Source: Serpula lacrymans var. lacrymans S7.9
Taxonomy: Eukaryota > Basidiomycota > Agaricomycetes > Boletales > Serpulaceae
Length of the DNA: 64,000 bases
Direction of reading: 5' to 3'
Assembly: GCF_000218685.1 (NCBI RefSeq)
Contig: NW_006763303.1
Location: 989,599 to 1,053,598, forward strand
Every line of letters starts with the position of its first letter. The stretch's first letter is position 1. Positions 33,751 to 43,636 of the stretch are shown here, one piece after another. The translations under genes and the position numbers were made by a program. A model generated the notes under the pieces. It ran no database searches and was not told where the DNA came from. It saw nothing but the letters and a program-made list of their open reading frames with translations.

Positions 33751-36467
33751 GTAGTGGTTGTATCAGTGCAGGAGAAGATGGACTGCGAGGACAGTGCAAA
33801 ACGGACCTATCTGAGTGTAAAAACATTGAGTATTGATTAGATAATGTAAATGGGCTTACTTGTGTAGCTATATAAGCAATAGAGGCTGGTGTTACTCGCA
33901 GCATACCGTGCAAACGTGCATTTGAGGACCGAGTAGCGTGTGGCTCACCATTTGAACAAACAGAAGAGGGCAACAGGAAGATGTACTTGTATGCCTGTTT
34001 AAAATAATATCTTGTTAGTATGATCTTGTTTTATTGAGAGCACACTTACCAGGACAAGAAGATTGCCACGTAGTAACCCTGTCCGAGGGTCTCCACTATC
34101 ATATACATTGTTTGCATATAAAAAAACTGGCCATTGGTCACTTGTGACCAGTATTTCTCCACTCTTGAGTTTACTTTGAAGCCTAGTAAACATGTGTGAG
34201 TGAGCTCAAGGCACACAGTGCGACAGCACTCTCCCCATCAACCCACAATAGCTGCTAACAGTGAGTGAATAGAGAAATACTCACTCTGTATTGTCCCAGT
34301 CAAGGCCTGCAGGGCAAAGCAATTGGTCGGTGCGTGGATGATTGAAACCTTGAGTAGTCTTGATATTGCAATGGAGAGGGCGGTCAATTGACTGACCATT
34401 TGGTGTTATCCAATCAATTACCGCACCTTTGAGGGTCTTGGTATCATCAGATTGAGCTCCAGAACAGCCTTTCTGAACCTACCAGTATATTTGTATCAGC
34501 ACACAGAATGTAGGTTAAGTCACTTACAAGCTCACTGTATACCTCAATTTCATCTTCTGTTAGTGTTGCATTGCTGATTTGGTCCTTGAACCGAGGAAGC
34601 ATGTTGATTAAAGCCTTAAAAGTGTAACAACCAAGAGTTAGTTACTCTGGCGCACACAAGAACACACTATAAAGGTAGTGATGAGGGAGTGGTTACCCCT
34701 TAAGCTGCAGAGAGTTTGTTGGTTAACAACAGGAGGACTCGCTGAGGAGTCTCCTTGATCTATTGGGGTATTTATACTAATACAGAGTGTTTGTACTTAT
34801 GTACTGTACAGTTGATAAAAGCAGTGGCTGATGAAGTCAGAGGGCGCAGCCCATGTGATCAGCTCCACTGCATGAGAGAGTTTGTGTCTAAAAGAAGAAT
34901 AAAGGCAGTGCTGCGCGAGAAGGTGGAGTTAGAACGAAAAAGGAAAGAGCCGCATGGCACGGAGTGTGAACTATAGTAAAAAGGTTAAAACGGAGAATGA
35001 AAATTGTGTTATTGTAACAAAAAGTGTTCTCTTCTCAGTGTTCCCTGTAGATATAGTTAGCTCATAGAAGTCCTATATTTCATCTCTTACATTGCTGAAA
35101 GATGATCAGTAGGTTCATCTGCACCCATACGAGCAAGGCCATCCATCAGCAATGCATGTATGTTTGTGAACGGGTGCACTCTCCGACAGAAGTGTGTTGC
35201 CCATGGCTTGTGGTTGGATCACAAACACGACTAAACAAGGTGATCATGATGGTAGTCAATCATTGATCTCAAGTGACGAACTTACAGATGCTTTCGTGGA
35301 CCCTCAGTCAAAGTGTTTTCTTGCACACATCGAAGGTGCAGATTCAAGGCAGATGATTGTTCACTATCAACATCCAAACTATCTGTCTCCTATAGTGGCA
35401 TAATCAATATCAGGGTTGAGCTGAAAGGTGAGTAAGAAGTATAGTGATCCCACCGGTTTATATTGACTCAAGTTGTACCAGTGTTAAGTAAGCATTCTGC
35501 TCCTGTGATGATGGCTGCTGACTTACATTTGAAAATCAGGCCGGATCTTTTCAGGGTGTGAAGGATCGTAACAGGAAAGGTTGAAAACAAGGAAACTACA
35601 CTACCTCAATCAAGGTTCCAATTTACCAGTCACAGATCCCCGCTGACCCTTTATTCCACAGATTGATTTTTATCTGATCCCAAATAGTCTGGTTTGCCTC
35701 AATGTTTGGCCGAGTGAGTGTGCACATTGTGGCTGTGGCCACTATGCAGACTTGGGTATGCCATTCAAGTCTACCTGGTGGCAAGTCTTTGCACAACCTC
35801 CCACTTCCCCCATCTCTCAGTAGCTGTTCTTGGAGTTCAATATTTTACAGAATGATGTTACAGGCTCATTGGTAAGTACTATTACATTTCTCACTCGCAG
35901 TCTGGTGCTCTCATTCATATTTGCAGGTTGTGCCTTCATGTCCACTGGCACCTATGCAACCTCCCATGTTGCCGCTGCCATACTTTTCCTGAATAGAAAT
36001 ATAAGCCTCAAGTTTCTTCTCATTTGATTATTCTTACCAACAACTTGTTTTTTTGCGGTGGCTTTCTTTTTTTTAGCCTTCCTTGCTGTTCGGCTCCCTC
36101 CATCTTGGTGCACCCTCCCTCGCTGGTCAAGGAGTGCCTGGCTGGTAGCTAGAGCCTCTTCAGTAATATCAAGTGCTGTATACTCGCATTTCAGCCTGTA
36201 AAACCACTGGAGCATTGTTTGACTGGTACGTGGGCTGACATATCGTTCCTGTGTTACCGCTAATCAATTGGCATTTGTAGTTATTAAAGAGGAAAATACC
36301 TCATTATCAATTAGTGATGCTGGCTTGGTAGTAACTACTGATAGTGAGCTCTCATGAAGTCCAGCGGATGCAGAAAAGTGTTCAACAAGAGCTCTGGAGA
36401 CACTGAGAAGAATATTGGGTGAGGACATTTTGGGCATGATTTGTATAGTCTTTGGAGCTCTCTTGCT
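33751..36467 (-). pseudogene. 5' part of a DUF6698-type gene, interrupted by a solo LTR and truncated
   Basis: Minus-strand exons with good GT-AG introns carry the DUF6698 core: FTNIHALLMDGLARMG (about 35145-35095), ALINMLPRFKDQI (34612-34570), GCSGAQSDDTKTLKGAVIDW with ITPNGQ and LLCPAGLDW (about 34470-34290), LKSGEILVTSDQWPVFLYAN (34180-34110), YKYIFLLPSSV, ATRSSNARLHGMLRVTPASI and VRFALSSQSIFS (33820-33780). Possible N-terminal exons at 36467-36297 and 36246-36005 encode a K-rich segment; their link to this gene is less sure. A 397-bp LTR splits the coding region at 34623-35019, a one-base shift remains even if that is removed, and the 3' part is missing here. Confidence 0.65.
34623..35019 (-). 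mobile_element. Solo LTR with perfect 5-bp target-site duplication
   Basis: On the plus strand TGTAACAACCAAGAGTTAGT to GTGTTATTGTAACA, 397 bp, flanked by aaaag at 34618-34622 and aaaag at 35020-35024. It is the inverted counterpart of 31199-31612. It inserted in the coding region of the DUF6698-type gene. A TATA (tatttatactaat, minus strand) is retained. This is a classic product of recombination between the two LTRs of one element. Confidence 0.92.
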
Positions 36468-37050
36468 CATATTATATGCAGTGCACCATGGTTGTATACT
36501 CCGTTCCCAAGCCCAAGCCAAACCCTTGGTTTTTTCTGTATTTCTTTTTTGGGACTTCATTTTATTTATGTTATCCTCAAACCTTTCAGAGCCTACAATC
36601 TGGTTCGGATCATGTTGAATCTAATCATGTGCCACATACTGTTAGCTCGCAATACAGTATCATCATCCGAAATGAATATCTGACCCAATGATAGCGCCTC
36701 CCAATCATCTATTGTGGGTTTATGGAGATTGGGTTGTCTCATCAGGTTGTCTCATTGTATCTGAGCCAATCACTCACCCCATGGACAATGCCTATGAGTG
36801 TGTCTGTTAAAGGACATTTGCCAAACCAGGATCACTCACACTCCACCAGAAAACCTGTCAAAAACGCAAGCAAGGTGTATCTGATGCACTTAACAGAGTC
36901 CGTGCTGCTTTGAGCAGCAAAAAAAGATGCCTCATATCTCAAATTAGCTCCGACGTTGACAAGGACAATATGAGAATTCCACCAACTGTAACTGAGGCAT
37001 GTAGACTATTTGTAACAGTGGCTTTCAAGCTGATTAGTACATTCTAGATC

Positions 37051-38520
37051 ATGCAAACTACTTCCAACGATGATGATGTCCCACTCTCACAACATCGCAC
37101 AAGACGATCTAAATGTAAACTACCAAAACGGTTTTGCGACATGGTGCCACAGCCATATTCCTCACTACCCCCCACTTATTCATCACAGGTCTCTTCACTA
37201 TTGCAAAATTCACCACTCTCTTCACTGTCACAACAGCCACCTCACACCGTAACCAGCAACCAGCCAGCCATCCCAGACGTCCTGCCCTCAATGTCACCAC
37301 AAGTCTATTGGTTAACCAGGAATGATTTTGGGTTTGTGCGACAGTACAACTATGTTGTTCCATTGCAGAATCCTGATTATATGCAATCAACCTCATGCGC
37401 ATCATATTATGGCAATAGTAGCAGTGGCCCCAGCAAACCTGAGAATCCTTACCATCCATACCCCAACTCTAGTTCCTTCCTCCTTGGCGATTGGTATTGG
37501 AACTATGGCAACATGAAAACGCAGGAAGACTTTGTGAGGCTTTGCAATATTATTACATTGCCCGACTTCTTACCTGCTGATGTGGCAGAAGCCAGCTGGC
37601 TGAAAATAAACAACTTATTGGCTGATGGTGGGGAAATCAATGAGAATGGAACCAACAACTCACGCTGGAAGTGCACACCTGTTACAATATCCGTGCCACC
37701 GTAAGAGAATGGATCAGCCTGGCACTCGTGACTTCACTGTTGCTGACCTTTACTATTGGCCCATAGTATCAGCTGTCTCAGAGCAACTCTCAGATCCTCA
37801 AGTCAGCTCCCATTATTATTTTACACCTTATGAACTAAAGTGGCAACCGGAGGGCCTGGAAGAAACATGCGTACACGGAGAACTTTATACTTCACCAGCA
37901 TTCCTCAAGGCATATCAAGACCTCCAAGACTCACCCCAAGAGCCTGGATGTAATCTGGAGCGATGCATCCTTGGACTCATGTTCTCTTCAGATGCAACAC
38001 AGCTCACAACATTCTCAAATGTGAAGTTATGGCCGTTGTATATGTATATTGGAAATGAATCAAAATACCGGTGGTGTAAACCCAATAACAAATCATGCGA
38101 CCATATAGCTTACTTTCAAGTGGTGCGTATTTCCTCTCATCATTCTATGTCTATTCAACTCACACGGTTATAGTTACCTGATTCATTCAAAAACTTTACC
38201 ACCACTTAGGCTGGGATAAAAGGTACAAACTCAAATTTTGTGGCACACTGCCATTGCGAATTCATGCATGCACAATGGGAGATCCTGTCGGATGAGGAGA
38301 TGATTGATGCATGCAAACATGGAGTTGTGTTCAAATGTTTTGATGAGATCAGATGCCGGTTCTACTTTTGCATTTTTACATACTCTGCTGATTATCCCAA
38401 GAAGTAATATATTCCTTATTTTACTGTTCTTGCTTGTTATTAACGGATATCACTCCCAGAATTTTGCAATTAAGCATCCAAAATCTAGGGGCTTGTCCAT
38501 GTCCACTTCATCTCCATACT
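37051..38520 (+). pseudogene. Plavaka-type transposase relic
   Basis: The plus strand encodes pieces of a Plavaka (KDZ-superfamily) transposase of basidiomycetes. An N-terminal proline/serine-rich part (from 37051) runs to WYWNYGNMKTQEDFVRLCNI and WLKINNLLADGG. A frameshift with TAA lies at 37701. Then FTVADLYYWPI, YYFTPYELKWQPEGLEETCV with HGELY, NLERCILGLMFSSDATQLTT with FSNVKLWPLYMYIGNESKYR (D/N catalytic region) and HIAYFQ. An intron-like gap follows, then HGVVFKCFDEIRCRFY with IFTYSADYPKK and SIQNLGACPCP, the family's PRIFTYSADYPEK...CPCPRC block. The 3' two thirds of the transposase are missing after 38520. Confidence 0.75.
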
Positions 38521-38599
38521 CTGAACTCCAATCACTCCAAAGGTCACAGTTCTGACACCACCGCCTTGTCGCCACCACCATCTCACCACTGCCTCCTCC

Positions 38600-38884
38600 T
38601 CCTTGCACCACTGCCACCTCTCCTCCTCCTCCTGAATCGCTGCATAGACAAAGGAAGGTGTGATAACTGTACGGTTAAGTAACTGGCCATGTAAAAGAGC
38701 GGTTTCGATAATGTATCGCATCTGGAAGGAAAGAGTGGGTTTGAGTAGAAACGTATAGTAGGGACAACTCACGTTGTTCCAGCCCAGACCCATACTATAG
38801 TCACGCGCATAGTAGCCCTTTAGTGTGGGCTACCATGTCTCTGAGAGCCTCGAGACTGAGTTCATCGATGTTTGACTCGACTTC
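38600..38884 (-). pseudogene. Fragment of a fungal membrane/secretory-type gene next to the assembly gap
   Basis: Reading the minus strand from the gap: VESNIDELSLEALRDMVAHT, then GYYARDYSMGLGWNN, a GTGAGT...CAG intron (38774-38725), then MRYIIETALLHGQLLNRTVI with PSFVYA. The last block is a signature I associate with a family of uncharacterised basidiomycete proteins (ALLH-QLLNRT-x-PSFVYAR-CE). An extra base near 38817 shifts the frame between the first two pieces. The gene is cut on one side by simple repeats and on the other by the gap. Confidence 0.5.
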
Positions 38885-38984
38885 NNNNNNNNNNNNNNNN
38901 NNNNNNNNNNNNNNNNNNNNNNNNNNNNNNNNNNNNNNNNNNNNNNNNNNNNNNNNNNNNNNNNNNNNNNNNNNNNNNNNNNNN
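38885..38984. other. Assembly gap (100 N)
   Basis: Exactly 100 undetermined bases, the conventional placeholder for a gap of unknown size. The flanks are a gene fragment and pyrimidine-rich low-complexity sequence. Confidence 0.99.
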
Positions 38985-39034
38985 ACAATGCCTCCTCGTA
39001 CGTGCACCAGTAGCCACCTATCTCCTCATCCTCG

Positions 39035-39185
39035 TCGTCATCCTCCTCTCGTCCTCCTCTCTCTCGTCCTCCTCCTCTCCTCCTCCTCCTCCTCCTCTCC
39101 TCCATCACCACCTCACCACCACCACCCTCTCCTCCTTGCATCACTGCTGCTGCCACCTCATCGCCACCACCACAGCCACACCACT
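39035..39185 (+). repeat. TCC/CAC low-complexity tract
   Basis: Long runs of TCCTCC, CTCGTCCTCC and CACCACCAC type sequence. A similar, shorter tract (caccaccgccttgtcgccaccaccat) lies on the other side of the gap at 38555-38645. Any ORF reading through it is an artefact of the repeat. It probably explains the assembly break. Confidence 0.85.
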
Positions 39186-40311
39186 TGAGGGAGGACCCAG
39201 GCAACATGCCAATGCATTGTCTAGGCCCTCCCTCGAGTGTCCACCTCTGGAATTACCTCCTATCCCCATGCACTCACCATATATGGCAAATGCATGAGGC
39301 ATTAATTGTTCCATGGTTTGAACCCGATTTAGTCTGGTTTGGGGTTCAGACCAAAGTGTCCAAGAACCAAACTGAACTGAACTTTGGCATCCCTAGTTCT
39401 GTACAATGAGCTGAGATATAGACTGCCCCATAGATGAAGAATCAACTGACAATTCCATGGTCATCCTAAACAGATGTTGTGGATGAAAACCTTGGAAAGC
39501 CTGCTGCAGGATGGCCTCCATGCCATAAATAGGGTTGTTTAGTAGGTAAACTGATCATATTGATACATGTGTTCTAGCTTTGTAGGGCCCTTCATCTCTA
39601 CACCCTATGACCACCACCACCAGTTCAGCATAGGCATTTTATGTCATCAAGCCACCTGGCACTATAAAATTGGAATTCAGCATCTTCAAACCACCTGGTT
39701 TGACAATACTGCAACACCATATTGTGATTATTTTGTTACTGAACAGGACCAAAGGCAGGTGGGCTGCCTGGAGGGCAATGACATTTTAGAGGATTAAGTT
39801 ATATGTTTCATCATGCAGTTCTGGCACCAAGATTTTCCCACAGCATTTGCTTGGTGACTCCGCGTCGTCTCCGCGTATCGTACAACGGCGAGCCTGTGAG
39901 CCTCCATACCACGGTAATATGTCACTCACCGAGCTAAGGTTAACGTATTGATGTCTGTACTCAATTGTCGGGTGCAATTGTCGACTTTTGGGGTTCATAT
40001 TACGAAGGGACAAAATTGGCCGCTAGTTCGGACTACTGTAACCTAACGTCTGCTCTTTTCAATTGAGACACCTGTGTTGACCTCGTTATGCCAAAAAGAC
40101 TATCACTTTGATGTATTTTACATCTCCGCTTATCACTCTGTCCTTCAGGTACGTCTTTTTTTATTCAATGACGCGCGGGCGTCTGTCTACTCGCACTTAT
40201 AGCAATCATTCCGAGTCGGTAAGTCCCTTCTGCCTTGAGTCCTACTTTCAATATCGGTCCGTACTCAGAGATCTCTGTCTCCACTCGCTTCCTTCATCGT
40301 TGGCACCCCCC
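39186..40311. other. Intergenic at the right edge of the island
   Basis: Short frames (for example 39567-39797, plus) are not recognised. 39290-39410 is a low-complexity GGTTTGG/GAACCAAAC-rich stretch of the kind found in fungal mobile-element ends. The right part is the promoter region of the permease. Confidence 0.4.
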
Positions 40312-43300
40312 ATGTCTTCCATAGCTGAAGATGAGCAAAATCTCGAGGCCCTTGGCTACAAGCAGTCATTCAAACGCGAGTTTTCCAATCTAGCCACCAT
40401 CAGCTTTGCGTTTAGCATAATGGTACTCGCACTTTCATGCTCTATCACTAGCGCCTGTTAATTTATCGAATCTTTGTAGGGCCTCTGCTCGAGTGTTGCA
40501 ACCACATTCAATACTCCTCTCCTTCTCGGCGGTCCAGCCTCCGTATGCACGTCTATCTATACCACATCTTTTCTTGTCTCCACTCACCCTCTCCTTAGGT
40601 AACATGGTGCTGGATAATTGGCTCTTGCATGTGCTTCACCCTTGGCTCCAGCATAGCTGAAATCGTTTCCGCTTTTCCCACCTGCGGTGGTCTTTACACA
40701 GCCTCTGCCCAACTCTGTCCTAAATCACACCGTGCGGTTGTACGTCTCTTCGTCCTTTCTCATTAGCCTCTAACGCTAACACCACTGCGCGCATTAAACT
40801 AGGTCGGTTGGATCGTAGGCTGGCTCAACATCCTCGGCCAGGTCGCTGGTCTCTCCTCCACAGAATTCGGACTCGCCAATATGATATGGGCAGCCGTCTC
40901 CATCACGAATCCTAATATGACCATCACTCCAGGAAAGACCGTCGGTTTATTCACCGCTCTCCTCTTTGTTCACGGTGCGCTCAACTCGCTCGCAACACGC
41001 CATCTCGCGCTCTTCACGCGCTTCTTTGTCTTCATCAACCTTGGCGCTACTGTCGTCATCGTCATCGTCCTTCTCGCGATGACGAAGCGCGAGGATATGC
41101 ACCCTGCAGGGTATGTGTTTGGTTCAGAGGGGATAGTGAATCAGACAGGCGGATGGCCTAATGGGATAGCCTTCCTCTTTGGCTTGCTTAGTGTCCAATG
41201 GACGGTGCGTCGCGTCCCTTAAAAAGTTAAAGCAACAACGTATTGATGAACCAACTACAAACACTACAGATGACGGTATGTGATACGGCTCTGATCGTAT
41301 AACTGGCTCTCATTATTTATCTCCGCGGACATCAGGATTACGATGCTACTGCTCATATATCGTAAGTCTTTGATGGTGGCTCTGTCGTTGATACATTTAG
41401 CTGACCGGTAACCATGTGTGTGGGCCACCACTTACAGAGAAGAAGTCCGGCGAGCAGCATATGCAGGTGAGATCAGCGCCACCACAGTTCATCTCACCGC
41501 CGTGATCACTACAGCAGCTAACTGGACTTTCTTTTTGACTTTGATTTTATAGCACCAGCGGCTATTTTCATCGCAGGTGCGCCGTTCACGGATGTCTACG
41601 CTATTACATTCCCGAGCTGACACTTTATCCATCATGCCTTGATCCCTTGTCTCTCACCAACCTTTTTTCCCCTAGTCATCGGGACGGGTATCCTTGGATG
41701 GATTCTCAACATCGTGCTCGTCCTCTGCTCCGGTCCGCTGTGAGTGATATCTTCCAATCTTATCTTTTCTTGGGCATGTGGTGTGGGTAATTTTCGTAAT
41801 TCTTGATTGGTTTGTTGGTTGTTTTCTCCAGTTGGTTTGCGTGGAGTACGATTCATGATTCGATTTGATTTGTCCTTTTCTGTTTTCTGCTGGAAGGCTT
41901 TATCAATAAAAGATCCCAGGATCCGAAATGTGGTGAAACAGGTTACCATGCATTGCATTGCGCGTGCCCCTTGATTGTCGAGGAACGAGCACGATGTTCC
42001 TGTTTTGCTTGCTTCGTTTGGACTAGTTGGTGCACATTTTGTCACTTGTCTCTGTTGGACGCATCTATACCTTGTCCGTGATTCATTCCATCGCTTTGTG
42101 TGTTAGATCTCTTCGGCTTCATTTCGTTTGTCCCCGTTGTCGTTCTACGAATTTCCCTTGGTGTCATGAAACCCTCGAAAGCAAATTGTAACCTCACCCG
42201 ATTCTTGCAGAGAAAACTTGCCCGGCCCATCCGACTCGGCATTCCTTGAGGTGCCTACCCTCTCCTTGTTTTACCCTTCACATCTCTAACTCAAATTCCC
42301 AATGGCGTGCAGATTATGGCCTTGCGGATGGGAAAACCAGTCGCGCTGTTCCTCTGGGTGAGTGGATATTTTCATGAATGATAATCAGGTCTTTGGTGTC
42401 GGAGATTTTTCTAGCTTCGTGTGTTGTTTCGTGGACGTATGCGTAATAACTGGTGAATTATGATTAAAGATCGATGGGATAGTTTTTGGCTCTTATGTCA
42501 TTTCTTTAACCCCTCGTCATCTCTATGATCTTCGTCTACCACATTGTCTAACGCAACTGGGGATTTCACCAACAGGTTTTCGTTTGCCTCACTGCCTTTT
42601 TCGTGTGCCAGACAGCACTGCAAGCGTGTTCTCGTACAGTGTACGCCTTCAGTCGCGATCACGGTATGTGCACTTTGTAGCTTTTCTTTCCCCATGCCAG
42701 CCCTTCGTCATGGCAGTGCTCGTCATAAGCCACTTACTCTGCTCCATAGGCCTCCCAGATAACGGCTACTTTGGCCACGTCGCCAAACAGACGCACACTC
42801 CCCTTCGCGCAATATGGCTCACGACGATCCTCTCTATCTTACCTGGCTTGCTCGACTTGGCTTCACCTGTGGCTGCTGATGCGATATTCGCGCTCACGGC
42901 TATGGCGCTTGATTTGAGCTATATTATTCCCATATTCTTGTACGTTGAATGGTTTTTCTGATGCATATTTCTCTGTCGTTTTCCCTTGTTCTCTTGCAAA
43001 AAAAAAGCCCCTCGCATACCCTAATTCACTTTTTGCCTTCCCTTCAGGCGTCGGCTTTACGCGAACCACCCGGAGGTGCATTTCCGTCCAGGACCGTTCT
43101 ACATGGGTTCCGGATTTCTGGGATGGGCAGCGAATGTGATGTGTATATCGTGGACGCTATTCGTTTGCGTTATATTCTCGCTTCCTAATGTCCTTCCTGT
43201 CACGAAGACGAACATGAATTACGCCTCAGTCATAACGGCTGGTGTCGTCATTCTCAGCGGGTGAGTCTTCTCGTCTATACGTTACTATTGCGTAAAAGTA

Positions 43301-43636
43301 AAAGAAATGTGGCGCTCATGCTGATTTTTATTGTGCATGACAGTGCATGGTATATCGCGAGGTGAGTGCGAGCTTGATTCATGAATCTTCCAGCTCAGGT
43401 TTGGCTTCTATTTTTCTTTGTCTAGTGCACACCGACATTACCATGGTCCCACTTCTAATATTTCCCATGACCCGAAACCAATTTCGGGTGCTGGCCTTGG
43501 ACCAGACGACGACATCCCGAATTTTGAACGAGATGAGGACGACTCTAAAAGTGGCCATGTCCAGACTTACAGTCGAGAACTTGATACTAAGGATGGTGAC
43601 CTTGGAGCACGCGCAAGTGGGGGTAGGAGTGTGTAA
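40312..43636 (+). CDS. APC-family amino-acid/GABA permease
   Basis: Sixteen exons join in phase to 556 aa: 40312-40422, 40480-40542, 40599-40739, 40803-41204, 41270-41275, 41336-41361, 41438-41466, 41553-41576, 41676-41739, 42211-42250, 42313-42357, 42576-42663, 42750-42939, 43048-43260, 43344-43361, 43426-43636. It is a 12-span amino acid transporter of the GABA/choline permease (Uga4-like) branch. It has LGYKQSFKREFSNLATISFA before TM1, SIAEIVSAFPTCGGLYTASA in the TM2-3 region, SVQWTMTDYDATAHISEEVR after TM6, and RTVYAFSRDHGLPDNGYFG in the mid-C half. The C-tail is acidic and hydrophilic (GPDDDIPNFERDEDD), possibly a regulatory cytosolic tail. Substrate specificity cannot be read from sequence. 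Exon 5 is only 6 nt. Confidence 0.9.

Noticed and set aside
38800..39300. ORFs running through the N gap and the TCC tract
   Set aside because: They consist of undetermined residues and repeat-derived Ser/Pro/His or Arg/Gly runs, which are artefacts.
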